64,000 bases of DNA, taken from CAWJMD01 sp963843835. GTDB lineage: Bacteria > Actinomycetota > Actinomycetes > Actinomycetales > CAWJMD01. The number at the start of each line of letters is the position of its first letter. The first letter of the stretch is position 1. The notes under the pieces are model-generated. The model was not told where the DNA came from, searched no databases, and worked only from the letters and a program-made list of their open reading frames with translations. Both the position numbers and the translations under genes were made by a program. Positions 35,905 to 44,396 of the stretch are shown in pieces. Where the stretch lies: the NCBI GenBank assembly GCA_963843835.1, contig CAWJMD010000008.1, positions 806,001-870,000 on the forward strand, in the 5' to 3' direction.

Positions 35905-36411
35905 ATGCCCTCCCGACGGTCAACCGGGTTCCCCGCGAGCGAGCCGACACTGACGGCGATCGACCTCGCCGGCAGGCAGCTGTCGAACGCAGCAGTCATG
36001 TTCCACACCGCGGTGGCTTCCCGCCTCGGGCTGGGCCCGACGGAGGAGAAGACGCTCGACCTCCTGGAGCGGCACGGTCCCCTCAGTCCCGGCGACCTCG
36101 GCCGCAGCACGGGGCTGGCGGCGGCGTCGATCACGGGAGTGCTCGACCGCCTGGAACGGCGGGGATACGTCCACCGGGTTCGGGACAGCCGCGACGGGAG
36201 AAGGGTTCTGGTCGAGATCGACCGGGAACACGCCGCAAGGGTCGCGCAGCTCTTCGACGACCTGAGTGAGCGCATGGCCGTCGTCTACGCAGCCTTCACG
36301 GACGCGGAGCTCGCAGTGGTCACCCGTTTCCTCGGGGCGGCCGCACAGGCGCAGCACGAGGCGACCCGCCAGCTCTCGGCCACCGAGGAGCCTGTGGTGA
36401 CCCGGGACTGA
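35905..36411 (+). CDS. MarR-family transcriptional regulator
   Basis: ATG 35905 (MPSRRSTGF) gives 168 residues. The winged helix comprises GLGPTEEKTLDLLERHGPLS, PGDLGRSTGLAAASITGVLD and RLERRGYVHRVRDSRDGRRV (the MarR recognition helix and DxRxGR wing), flanked by dimerisation helices. It probably represses itself and the divergent NTF2-fold gene through the inverted repeat directly upstream. No cysteine sensor is visible, so a small phenolic-type ligand is more likely. Confidence 0.9.
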   Translation: MPSRRSTGFPASEPTLTAIDLAGRQLSNAAVMFHTAVASRLGLGPTEEKTLDLLERHGPLSPGDLGRSTGLAAASITGVLDRLERRGYVHRVRDSRDGRRVLVEIDREHAARVAQLFDDLSERMAVVYAAFTDAELAVVTRFLGAAAQAQHEATRQLSATEEPVVTRD

Positions 36412-36524
36412 CGGCGCCACACGACCCCGGGGCTCCCGTGACCGACTCGCCGATCCTCACCACGCCCTGCCGGGCACGACGAACACGGCTGCTGGACGGG
36501 GATCGCCGCCGCGCTCGTCACGAC

Positions 36525-36548
36525 GTCGAGAGCACCGGTGCTCTCGAC
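36525..36548. promoter_or_regulatory. Perfect 24-base palindrome upstream of fabG
   Basis: GTCGAGAGCACC and its exact reverse complement GGTGCTCTCGAC abut with no spacer, 109 bases before the fabG start and 113 after the marR stop. It could be a regulator-binding site for fabG or a terminator for marR; with no loop and no T tract, an operator is at least as likely. Confidence 0.5.
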
Positions 36549-36657
36549 CTGACCACCTCCTCGCCTCCCGCCCCGCTCCGCCGAGAACGCCCCGCCACGC
36601 GGGAAGGGGGGGCGCCAGTAGTGTCGGGCCGGACGACTGGAACGACTGGAGGACGCG

Positions 36658-37419
36658 ATGTCTCGCTTGGACGGCAAGGTGGCCCTGGTGACCGGCGGAG
36701 CCGGAGGCATCGGCGCGGCGACCGCCGCGCGGCTCGCCTCGGAGGGGGCGGCGGTGGCGCTCCTGGACCTGGACGAGGGCGCGGCGTCCTCCGCGGCGCA
36801 ACGCATCTCGGACGCCGGAGGCACCGCGCTCGGCGTCGGCTGCGACGTCACCGACGCCGCCTCGGTCCAGGCTGCGGTCGACCGGACCGTCGCCGAGCTG
36901 GGCGGCCTGCACATCGCCGTCAACAACGCCGGCGTGACCCGCGACAACCTGCTGTTCAAGCTGACCGAGGACGACTGGGACACCGTCATGGCGGTCCACC
37001 TGCGCGGAGCGTTCCTCGTCAGCAAGGCGGCCCAGGCGCACTTCGTCCCGCAGAAGTGGGGACGCATCGTCAACCTGTCGAGCGTCTCGGCGCTCGGCAA
37101 CCGCGGCCAGGCCAACTACTCCGCGGCCAAGATGGGGCTGCAGGGGTTCACCCGCACCCTGGCGATCGAGCTGGGCCCGTTCGGGGTGACCGTCAACGCC
37201 GTCGCGCCCGGCTTCATCGTCACGGCGATGACGGACGCGACCGCAGCGCGGGTCGGCACCGACCCGGAGACCTACCGCAAGATGGCGGCCGAGGCGACGC
37301 CCGTCCGACGCGTCGGACAGCCCGAGGACATCGCCGACGCGATCGCGTTCCTCGTGGGTGAGGACGCCTCCTTCATCACCGGCCAGACGCTCTACGTGGA
37401 CGGTGGCAGCACGCTGTGA
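36658..37419 (+). CDS. fabG: Short-chain dehydrogenase, 3-oxoacyl-ACP reductase type
   Basis: ATG 36658 with GGAGGACGC upstream gives 253 residues. TGGAGGIGAATA (12-23) binds NADP, NNAGVT is conserved, and the catalytic Ser-Tyr-Lys set is in NLSSVSALG and ANYSAAKMGLQG. LYVDGGSTL is the typical C-terminus. Sequence alone cannot separate fatty-acid FabG from related alcohol dehydrogenases, but the length and motifs match FabG. The flavin reductase gene overlaps its stop. Confidence 0.88.
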   Translation: MSRLDGKVALVTGGAGGIGAATAARLASEGAAVALLDLDEGAASSAAQRISDAGGTALGVGCDVTDAASVQAAVDRTVAELGGLHIAVNNAGVTRDNLLFKLTEDDWDTVMAVHLRGAFLVSKAAQAHFVPQKWGRIVNLSSVSALGNRGQANYSAAKMGLQGFTRTLAIELGPFGVTVNAVAPGFIVTAMTDATAARVGTDPETYRKMAAEATPVRRVGQPEDIADAIAFLVGEDASFITGQTLYVDGGSTL

Positions 37420-38057
37420 CGTCTGGCGCGCCCGCCGGCGGACCGCACCCCACCTGGGTCGAGGTGCCCGCCGACCGGGCCGAGGGCGGCATCTACCGGT
37501 GGCTGACGGCCGGAGTCATCCCCCGCCCGATCGCCTGGGTGAGCAGCCTCTCAGCGGACGGCGTGCGCAACCTCGCGCCCCACTCGTTCTTCACCGTGGC
37601 CTCCCACGACCCGCCGGTGCTGGCGTTCGTGTCCGTCGGCCTCAAGGACACGCTCCGCAACGTGCGGGAGACCGGTGAGTTCGTGGTGTGCCTCGCCACC
37701 GCCGCCCTGTCCGAGCAGGTGAACAGCACCAGCGCGCGCTTCGGCCCGGAGGTCGACGAGCTGACCGCCGCCGGGCTCGACACAGCACCGTCGGTCACCG
37801 TGCGCCCCGAGCGGGTCTCGCTGTCCCCGTTGGCGTTCGAGTGCCGGCTCCGCGGAGAGAAGGCCTTCGGCGACACCGACAGGTCGAGCGTCATGGTGTT
37901 CGGCCAGGTCCAGCACGTCGCCGTGCATGCCGACGCGCTGGCCGATGACGGGCTTCCCGACCCGACGCTGCTGGCCCCGGTGGCCAGGCTCGGGCGGGAC
38001 CAGTGGGCGCATCTGGGCGAGGTGTTCAGGCAGCACCGCCCACCGCGCCCGGCCTGA
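37416..38057 (+). CDS. Flavin reductase family protein (FMN-binding split barrel)
   Basis: GTG 37416 sits in a GTGA overlap with fabG. The 213-residue protein has the split-barrel signatures RPIAWVSSLSADGVRNLAPH, SFFTVASHDPPVLAFVSVG and DTLRNVRETGEFVVCLA. Members bind FMN and reduce it or act as flavin-dependent oxidoreductases. The pairing with a dehydrogenase suggests a shared small-molecule pathway, but no substrate is evident. Confidence 0.88.
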   Translation: MTSGAPAGGPHPTWVEVPADRAEGGIYRWLTAGVIPRPIAWVSSLSADGVRNLAPHSFFTVASHDPPVLAFVSVGLKDTLRNVRETGEFVVCLATAALSEQVNSTSARFGPEVDELTAAGLDTAPSVTVRPERVSLSPLAFECRLRGEKAFGDTDRSSVMVFGQVQHVAVHADALADDGLPDPTLLAPVARLGRDQWAHLGEVFRQHRPPRPA

Positions 38058-38079
38058 ACAGTGGGTCCTTGAGCCTGAT

Positions 38080-38460
38080 TCACGTCGGTATCTCGGTCGC
38101 CTGTGACCATACGACAGCCCATGTGCCGTCGCGCTTCTCATAGTGGTCCGTGTGCCAAGCACTCAGCTCGACCTCGTCGGCGACACCGACACACAACCGG
38201 ATGCGTGCGACATAGCGGAGGACGATGAGGTCGGGTGTCGCCCGCACAGCGATTGACGAGGTCGGTTCGAAGGCGAGGTACTCGAGGCGCTTCGAGGCCA
38301 CGTCGTTGAGATAGGCCGCCTTGGTTCGCGTGTTCCCACCCGGTGTGACCAGCTCGTAGTCCGCTGCGTGGATCCGTTCGGCGACGACCATGTCGCGCTC
38401 GACAAGGGATCGAAGACGAGATCGTTCAAGTCCCAGAACTTCGGCCACGTCGTCCGTCAT
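38080..38460 (-). CDS. DUF4440/NTF2-fold small protein
   Basis: ATG 38460 (MTDDVAEVLGLERSR) gives 126 residues. LRSLVERDMVVAERIHAADY, ELVTPGGNTRTKAAYLNDV and SAWHTDHYEKRDGTWAVVWS define the DUF4440 cone fold. Its codons and GC content are lower than its neighbours (for example CATAGTGGTC in the antisense strand), hinting at a separate origin. Function is unknown. Confidence 0.78.
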   Translation of the reverse strand: MTDDVAEVLGLERSRLRSLVERDMVVAERIHAADYELVTPGGNTRTKAAYLNDVASKRLEYLAFEPTSSIAVRATPDLIVLRYVARIRLCVGVADEVELSAWHTDHYEKRDGTWAVVWSQATEIPT

Positions 38461-38530
38461 GACGACGTGTCTACAGGATCCTGGCAATGCGCTGCGTGAA
38501 GGCTCTCGGCTCTTCGCGGTGCCCTGGGGG

Positions 38531-39574
38531 TCAGGCCTCGCTGGACGGCCTCCACAGGTCGATCCCGGCCTCGACCGCGTGCTCGTCGATGCGGCGCAGC
38601 TCGTCGGCGTCGAAGCCGAGCTGCCTCGTGGCGGCGACGTTGGCCTCGAGCTGGCGCACGCTCGAGGCGCCCACGACCACGGACGTCACACGCTGGTCCC
38701 GCAGCACCCAGGCCAGTGCCATCTGCGCGAGGGACTGGCCCCGGTCTGCCGCCATGGAGTTGAGCGCGCGCACGTGCTCGAGCGCCTTGTCGGTGAGCAT
38801 CGCGGGGTCGAGCGATGAGCCACGGCTGGCGCGGGAGCCCTCGGGGATGCCGTCGAGGTACTTGTCGGTCAGCATCCCCTGAGCGAGCGGCGTGAACGCG
38901 ATGCACCCGACGCCGGACTCGTCGAGCGCGTCGAGCAGCTCCTCCTCCACCCAGCGGTTCAGCATCGAGTACGAGGGCTGGTGGATCAGCAGGGGCGTGC
39001 CCAGGTCCTTGAGGATGGCCACCGCCTCGCGGGTTCGGTCAGCCGAGTACGACGAGATGCCCGCGTAGAGGGCGCGTCCCGACCGCACCGCCGTGTCGAG
39101 GGCGAGCATCGTCTCCTCGAGCGGCGTCGTCGCGTCGAACCGGTGGCTGTAGAAGATGTCGACGTGGTCGAGCCCCATGCGTGCCAGGGACTGGTCGAGC
39201 GACGCGAGCACGTACTTGCGGCCTCCGCCGCCCTGGCCGTACGGCCCGGGCCACATGTCGTAACCGGCCTTCGTCGAGATGACCAGCTCGTCGCGGTACC
39301 GGCCGAGGTCCTCACGAAGCACGCGGCCGAAGTTGGTCTCGGCCGAGCCGTACGGGGGCCCGTAGTTGTTGGCGAGGTCGAAGTGCGTGATGCCGAGGTC
39401 GAACGCACGGCGCAGCACGGCGCGCTGCCTGTCCATCGGCACCTCGTCGCCGAAGTTGTGCCACAGCCCCAGCGACACCGCCGGCAGGTCGAGCCCGCTG
39501 CGGCCGACCCGGCGGTACGGCATCGCGTCATAGCGGTCGGAGGCAGCCTGGTAGTCGTCCACGCGGTAGGTCAT
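38531..39574 (-). CDS. Aldo/keto reductase, YghZ (L-glyceraldehyde-3-phosphate reductase) type
   Basis: The 347-residue TIM-barrel protein begins YRVDDYQAASDRYDAMPYRR. The catalytic tetrad includes D and Y in HFDLANNYGPPYGSAE, K in ELVISTKAGYDMWPGP and H in IFYSHRFDATTPLEE. GPYGQGGGGRKYVLASLDQS is typical of the YghZ group, which detoxifies glyceraldehyde 3-phosphate or methylglyoxal with NADPH. The next gene on the strand is an NTF2-fold protein. Confidence 0.9.
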   Translation of the reverse strand: MTYRVDDYQAASDRYDAMPYRRVGRSGLDLPAVSLGLWHNFGDEVPMDRQRAVLRRAFDLGITHFDLANNYGPPYGSAETNFGRVLREDLGRYRDELVISTKAGYDMWPGPYGQGGGGRKYVLASLDQSLARMGLDHVDIFYSHRFDATTPLEETMLALDTAVRSGRALYAGISSYSADRTREAVAILKDLGTPLLIHQPSYSMLNRWVEEELLDALDESGVGCIAFTPLAQGMLTDKYLDGIPEGSRASRGSSLDPAMLTDKALEHVRALNSMAADRGQSLAQMALAWVLRDQRVTSVVVGASSVRQLEANVAATRQLGFDADELRRIDEHAVEAGIDLWRPSSEA

Positions 39575-39622
39575 CGGCCCATCCTGCCCGACAGCCGTCC
39601 CCCGCGACCTGTCGGATCTCGC

Positions 39623-40342
39623 TCAGCCGTCGGCGGACGGCCGCAGCACCGGCGGGTAGAGCTGCGAGGTCGTGCCGGCACGGAAGAGCGCGGCGGGACG
39701 CCCCCTGGTCCCCCACGCCCGCTCGCCGGTCGGCTCCACGAAACCCGCTGCGCCCGTGACCTTCCGGTGGAAGTTGGCCGGGTCGAGCCGAGCACCCCAC
39801 ACGGTCTCGTACACCTCACGCAGCTGGGCGACCGTGAACTCGTCCGGAAGGAGCTGCATCGCCAGCGGGGTGTACTCCAGCTTGGCCCGGGCCCTCTCGA
39901 CGCCGTCGGCGAGGATCACCCCGTGGTCGAACGCCAGGAGGTCCGCTGCCTCACCGCTGAGCATGGCGACGGGCGCCCACTGCCGACCACCGTCGCTGCC
40001 GCCGCTCGCGGCGGACGGCAGGTCGGCCCCCACTGCGAGCCAGGCGACGGACACGACGCGACCTCGGGGATCGCGGTCCGGCGTGCCGTAGGTGCGCAGC
40101 TGCTCGAGGTGCGCCTGGTGGCGGCTGATGCCGGCCACGTCGTGCAGGACCCTCGCCGCCGCGTCGTCCAGCCCCTCGTCGGCGCGGGCGAAACCGCCCG
40201 GCAGGGCCAGGCGGCCGCTGTGTGGCGGACGGTCACGCCGGACGAGCATGGCCTGCAGCAGACCGTCGGAGACGGAGAGGACGACGACGTCGACCGTCAC
40301 GGCGAACCCGTGCAGCGAGGTCAGGTCCTCGGGCTGGGCCAT
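39623..40342 (-). CDS. NrtR-like Nudix-domain transcriptional regulator
   Basis: The 239-residue protein has an N-terminal Nudix fold (FAVTVDVVVLSVSDGLLQAM) and a C-terminal winged helix (LPDEFTVAQLREVYETVWG, PANFHRKVTGAAGFVEPTGE). The Nudix box at 49-72 (PGGFARADEGLDDAAARVLH) lacks the catalytic REUXEE glutamates, so hydrolysis is unlikely and ligand sensing is expected. NrtR proteins bind ADP-ribose and control NAD genes. A sirtuin, which releases O-acetyl-ADP-ribose, lies 1.4 kb away. Confidence 0.85.
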   Translation of the reverse strand: MAQPEDLTSLHGFAVTVDVVVLSVSDGLLQAMLVRRDRPPHSGRLALPGGFARADEGLDDAAARVLHDVAGISRHQAHLEQLRTYGTPDRDPRGRVVSVAWLAVGADLPSAASGGSDGGRQWAPVAMLSGEAADLLAFDHGVILADGVERARAKLEYTPLAMQLLPDEFTVAQLREVYETVWGARLDPANFHRKVTGAAGFVEPTGERAWGTRGRPAALFRAGTTSQLYPPVLRPSADG

Positions 40343-40395
40343 CCCCGCACCGTATCCGTCACCCTGACGAGTTCCAGGGGTGCCGACCGGAGGGG

Positions 40396-40512
40396 TCAGC
40401 TGGTGAGACGCGAGCTCCAGCGGACACGCCGCGGGTTGGCCACGCTGCTGATCTCCGGACGGGTGGACCGCTCGTCGCGGGACTCGTCGGTGCGGCTCTC
40501 GGCGGTGCTCAC
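40396..40512 (-). CDS. Possible 38-residue small protein
   Basis: A GTG at 40512 opens a 38-codon frame that begins MSTAESRTDESRDERSTRP and ends RRVRWSSRLTS. AGAGGA lies nine bases before the start. A loose promoter (TTGTCG, 17 bases, CTACTC) lies about 50 bases upstream. The composition is charged, with no membrane helix and no known family. It may be real, but the only support is the ribosome site and spacing. Confidence 0.35.
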   Translation of the reverse strand: MSTAESRTDESRDERSTRPEISSVANPRRVRWSSRLTS

Positions 40513-40633
40513 GGGTGCTCGTCCTCTCGTCGTCGGGAGTAGGTCCCTATCCTCCCTTGCGACAACGGGTCTCGCGTACCGAAAGCGCCCTCGGCGGCCG
40601 TGACGTGTCTCTCACCGCACGCGGGATCTGCCG

Positions 40634-41737
40634 TCAGCTCTCGCAGCCGACCCCGTCGTCATCGCCGTCGAAACCGTGCGGATCGGGTGCAAGCACCGTG
40701 AAACGACGCCCGTCGACGTCGGCGCAGTCGAGATCCCCGACCTCGGACCTCGACCGGATGCAGAAGTCCGGGTAGGAGCGGTCGCAGCCGGCAGGCAGCG
40801 CCTCGCCCGGAGCCGGAACGGGGACCGGGGCCGGCGGCGGCGCGACGGCAGTCGCCGGCGGCGGCGTGACGGGCAGGTCCGCCTCGACGGGCGCGTCCCC
40901 GGTGGGAGCGACCTCGTCCGGGCAGGTGGCGAGCACCCGCTCGATGGCGTCGTGCTCGGCCTGGGTGATCCACGCCGCGTACTTGGCCTTCACCGCCACC
41001 TGCCGCGCCACGTAGGCGCAGCGGTAGGCCTTCGCCGGTGGCAGCCAGGTCGCGGCGTCCCCGTCCCCCTTGGCGGAGTTCAGACCACCGTCGACGGCGA
41101 GCAGGTTGAGGGGGTCGTTGCCGAACGCGAGGCGGCGCGCAGGGGTCCACTGCTGGGCGCCCTTCTGCCACGCGTCCGACAGGGCGACGACGTGGTCGAT
41201 CTGGACGTCGGCGCTCGTGGCTCCCCTGGCGAAGGGCAGGACCTGCCCCGAGTAGGGGTCCGCGAGCCGCCCTGAGAGCACGACGCACCCGCTCGTGCCT
41301 TCCTTGAGGACCACGTCGACCAGGTCGCGGCGCAGCATGTCGTTGCGCGTGTCGCATCCGTTGCGGTCCGTGTCGGCCCACGCGGGGCCGAACTGGTCGC
41401 GGTCGTAGCCGGTCTTGGGTGCCCGGCCCTTCACCGGCAGACCGGCGAGCAGCGCGGCTGCGGTTCCCGGCGCCGGGGCCGCCGCGGCAGCCGGCGCCTC
41501 CGTGGCGGAGGGCGCTTGGGACGGTGCGCTGCTCTCGGCCGGTACCGACGACGGCGCCGCCGACACCGCGTCCACAGGTCGGGTGTCCGTTCCGCCGGAC
41601 CCGAGGGCGACGACGACGCCCACCACCAGCCCCACCGGGAGCAGAGCCACGAGCACGGCGGCCACCACCGGGAACCACACCGGCGCACGACGCCTCGGTG
41701 GCTTCGCGCGCGGCGCGCGGACCTCGCTCGGCAGCAT
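40634..41737 (-). CDS. Membrane-anchored or secreted HNH (DUF1524) protein with excalibur domain
   Basis: The 367-residue protein has one N-terminal membrane helix at about 19-46 (VWFPVVAAVLVALLPVGLVV) and a Ser/Ala/Pro-rich linker. A DUF1524/HNH nuclease-like domain follows (DVQIDHVVALSDAWQKGAQ, FGNDPLNLLAVDGGLNSAKG). A proline-rich linker then leads to a C-terminal excalibur calcium-binding motif (DLDCADV, DPHGFDGDDDGVGCES). Such proteins occur outside the cytoplasm of actinobacteria and are thought to degrade external DNA; calcium binding by the last motif is known for the family. Confidence 0.88.
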   Translation of the reverse strand: MLPSEVRAPRAKPPRRRAPVWFPVVAAVLVALLPVGLVVGVVVALGSGGTDTRPVDAVSAAPSSVPAESSAPSQAPSATEAPAAAAAPAPGTAAALLAGLPVKGRAPKTGYDRDQFGPAWADTDRNGCDTRNDMLRRDLVDVVLKEGTSGCVVLSGRLADPYSGQVLPFARGATSADVQIDHVVALSDAWQKGAQQWTPARRLAFGNDPLNLLAVDGGLNSAKGDGDAATWLPPAKAYRCAYVARQVAVKAKYAAWITQAEHDAIERVLATCPDEVAPTGDAPVEADLPVTPPPATAVAPPPAPVPVPAPGEALPAGCDRSYPDFCIRSRSEVGDLDCADVDGRRFTVLAPDPHGFDGDDDGVGCES

Positions 41738-41785
41738 CCGTACCTCCCCGTCCTCCCCGTCCCGGCCTCTGACCCGGTGCCGACC

Positions 41786-42703
41786 TCAGACCCCGACCGC
41801 GGCCACCACGGATGTGAGCAAGGGCGCCAGCGGTGCGTCGAGCCGCAGGGTGGCCTGCTCGTCCCCCCGCGTCGCTCCCTGGTTGACGATCACCACATCG
41901 ATCGACCGCTTGGCCGCGTGCCGCACGAAGCGGTACCCCGACATGACCGTGAGGGACGACCCGAGGACCAGCAGCGTGCTCGCCTCGTCGACCAGCTCGT
42001 AGCAGCGGGCCACACGCTCACGCGGGACGTTCTCGCCGAAGAACACGACGTCGGGCTTGAGCGGCCCCCCGCCGCAGACCGTGCAGGGGACGAGCGCGAA
42101 CCGCTCGACCATCGCGCCGAGCAGCTCGACGTCGCCGTCGGGTCGCACCTGGCCGGTGTCGTCGCCGATGTCGGCGGCCGCGACGTCGAAGCCCGGGTTC
42201 GCCTCGGCCAGACGGGTCTGCAGCTCGGCACGGTCACTGCGGTCGCCGCACGCCAGGCACACGACGCGGTCGAGCGAGCCGTGCAGCTCGACGACCGGGT
42301 CGCTGCCCGCCTGGTCGTGGAGGCGGTCGACGTTCTGGGTGATGACGGCGTCAACCAGGCCGGCGCGCTGCAGGTCGGCCACCGCGTGGTGGGAGTCGTT
42401 CGGGGCGGCCCGCCGGATCAGGGGCCAGCCCGCGAAGCTGCGCGCCCAGTAGCGGCGCTGAGCGGCCTCGCTGCCGACCAGCTCCGCGTACTGCATCGGC
42501 GTCGCCTTGCGCGCCAGGCCGGTCGGGCCCCGGTAGTCCGGGATGCCCGAGTCCGTGCTGATCCCCGCACCGGTGAGGACCACGGCCGACCCGCGCGACA
42601 CGAGGTCGACGAGTGCGTCGACGTCGTCGGACGCACCGGCCACGCCGGCCGTCACGTGCTCGCCCGGCGGACGGGAGGCGTACGGGACCGGGCGCAGCAC
42701 CAT
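41786..42703 (-). CDS. Sir2-family NAD-dependent protein deacetylase
   Basis: The 305-residue protein has the sirtuin motifs GAGIS (45-49) with DYRGP, TQNVDRLHDQAG, the catalytic histidine in ELHGSLDRV, two CxxC zinc pairs (CLAC and CTVC) and GSSLTVMSGY. It removes acyl groups from lysines with NAD. It is near an NrtR-like NAD-linked regulator. The first 25 residues may be absent if an internal GTG is used. Confidence 0.93.
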   Translation of the reverse strand: MVLRPVPYASRPPGEHVTAGVAGASDDVDALVDLVSRGSAVVLTGAGISTDSGIPDYRGPTGLARKATPMQYAELVGSEAAQRRYWARSFAGWPLIRRAAPNDSHHAVADLQRAGLVDAVITQNVDRLHDQAGSDPVVELHGSLDRVVCLACGDRSDRAELQTRLAEANPGFDVAAADIGDDTGQVRPDGDVELLGAMVERFALVPCTVCGGGPLKPDVVFFGENVPRERVARCYELVDEASTLLVLGSSLTVMSGYRFVRHAAKRSIDVVIVNQGATRGDEQATLRLDAPLAPLLTSVVAAVGV

Positions 42704-42775
42704 GGGTCGACGGTACCTACTGGTGCGCCGTCCCGACTGGCGAACCCACCCGGCCGCGCCGTCCGACCGAACCGG

Positions 42776-43624
42776 TCAGGTGTCGGTGAAGCATCGTCCG
42801 GCGCCGGCGATCGCCAGTCCCTCGCGGTCCCCGGCGCCCAGGTAGTGGTAGTCCGAACCCTTCCCGTACATCACCTGGCCGGGGTCGTCGACGTGGTCGA
42901 GGCCGACGACGTGCCCGAGCTCGTGCATGAGGACCAGCCGCATCACCGACCGTCCAGACGGCGAACCCACCGCATCGGCGGTGAAGGCGGCGTCCACCGC
43001 GACCTGGCCACCCACGACCCGCTCGCTGTCGGGACCCGAGGGCGCGACGGTGGCCGGGACCGCCACTGCGGCGACGGTGCCGCCGAGGTCCTCGATGTGC
43101 GCCTCGTCGGTCCAGCCGATCAGCACCGGCGCCCACCTGTCGCCGTAGCGGGCCGGCTGGTACGGCGGGCGCTGGAGGCTGACGCCCTCGTCGGTGGGCG
43201 CGTCCTCGACGAACGCCAGCCCGGTGGCCTCGGAGATGAAGGCGACCGCCTCGCGGACGAGCTCGTCCCCGCCGGCCGGCATGCCCGCGGGGTTGACCGT
43301 GTAGTGCATCGGCCGGCACGGGTCCGGGACGACCGGAGTCCCGTCCGGGTGCACCGAGAGGAAGGCATGAGGACCCGACAGCAGGCTCACGACCGGCGGG
43401 TGGACCCGGCCGGGCAGGGCGTCCGGCGGTACCGGTGGCAGAGTGTCGAGCGACATCCCCACCGGCAGTCCAGGGGCGGCGTGGGACGCGTCGAACCCGT
43501 GACCCCAGGGGCTCGCGGCAGCCGCCACGAGCAGGACGGTCAGCCCGGTGACCAGCGCCGTCAGCCAGCTGCGGACCCGCCGCGGAGCGGGCGGCTGCGC
43601 CGGCGGCGCCCCCCACGTCTCCAT
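42776..43624 (-). CDS. Secreted matrixin-like zinc metalloprotease
   Basis: ATG 43624 (METWGAPPAQ) gives 282 residues; the very long open frame continuing upstream is antisense of the DUF4407 gene. A signal-like helix is at 20-38 (WLTALVTGLTVLLVAAAAS). The metzincin motif HELGHVVGLDH runs from H234 to H244 with its Met-turn at VMYG (M252), as in the matrixin subfamily. HYTVNPAGMP precedes the catalytic strands. It is divergent from the Ig-like/DUF4407 operon. Target proteins are unknown. Confidence 0.85.
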   Translation of the reverse strand: METWGAPPAQPPAPRRVRSWLTALVTGLTVLLVAAAASPWGHGFDASHAAPGLPVGMSLDTLPPVPPDALPGRVHPPVVSLLSGPHAFLSVHPDGTPVVPDPCRPMHYTVNPAGMPAGGDELVREAVAFISEATGLAFVEDAPTDEGVSLQRPPYQPARYGDRWAPVLIGWTDEAHIEDLGGTVAAVAVPATVAPSGPDSERVVGGQVAVDAAFTADAVGSPSGRSVMRLVLMHELGHVVGLDHVDDPGQVMYGKGSDYHYLGAGDREGLAIAGAGRCFTDT

Positions 43625-43769
43625 GCCAGGGGCATCGGCACGGGCCCCGGGCACCTGTACGGGCGCAGCTCCTCGCCCCGCCCGCGTACACCCGGACGGC
43701 TCAAGGTCGCTTCCGCGCAGGCCGAACACTGCAAGAGACCACGCCCGCCCGACGGAGAGGACCGCCGCC

Positions 43770-44396
43770 GTGCCGCAGCCTGCGCGCGCCCGCCCGGGCA
43801 CCCTCCGAGGGGGTGCCTCCGGCGTGGGCGAAGGCTCCTCCACCCGGCACGGCAGCCTGGCTCGGCGTCCCCCCGGAGAACACCACCCGGACACCGGCGC
43901 GACGTTCGCCCGCCCGGACACGCGACCCCGCCTGGCCCGCCTCGACGTCAGTGACCGCGTCGCTGCCGCCGGCCTGCCCCTGACGGTCAGCTGGGCCTTC
44001 GACGGAGCCCAGACGGTGACGGTGGACGGTGTGCCCGACCTACCGGCGGAGGGACGCACGACGGTCACGCTGGACCGCACCCGCCACATCGAGGTCGTGG
44101 CCCGCAACGAGATCGGCACCACCACGGTGCGCACTCCTGTCGTCACCGTCGTCCCGGTGCCGCGGCTGGAGGCGCTGCCGGCACTGACCGGCCCCACGTT
44201 GCGCCTGCACGCCGACGTGACCGCGACGATCGCCGCCGGTGCCGGGGTGCGCGCCCGGCTGGCGCAGGTCATGGACGCCCAGGACCGCTTCCGGCCCGTG
44301 CTGGCACAGCGGCTGCAGCCGATCGGCGTGCCCACCCACTTCGTCCGCTGGCTCGCGTCCGCGCCCCGGGTGTCGTTCTTCAGGAGCTCCTCGTGA
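43770..44396 (+). CDS. Ig-like beta-sandwich protein coupled to DUF4407
   Basis: GTG 43770 is chosen because GGAGAGG lies nine bases upstream; the frame is open further left into antisense of the protease gene. The 208-residue product has a low-complexity N-terminal 45 residues. A beta-rich segment follows (LTVSWAFDGAQTVTVDGV, RTTVTLDRTRHIEVVARNE, TTTVRTPVVTVVPVP) that alternates like an Ig or fibronectin fold. The C-terminal half is helical (VRARLAQVMDAQDRFRPVLA). It has no signal peptide. The stop overlaps the DUF4407 start, so the two probably act together. Confidence 0.65.
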   Translation: MPQPARARPGTLRGGASGVGEGSSTRHGSLARRPPGEHHPDTGATFARPDTRPRLARLDVSDRVAAAGLPLTVSWAFDGAQTVTVDGVPDLPAEGRTTVTLDRTRHIEVVARNEIGTTTVRTPVVTVVPVPRLEALPALTGPTLRLHADVTATIAAGAGVRARLAQVMDAQDRFRPVLAQRLQPIGVPTHFVRWLASAPRVSFFRSSS

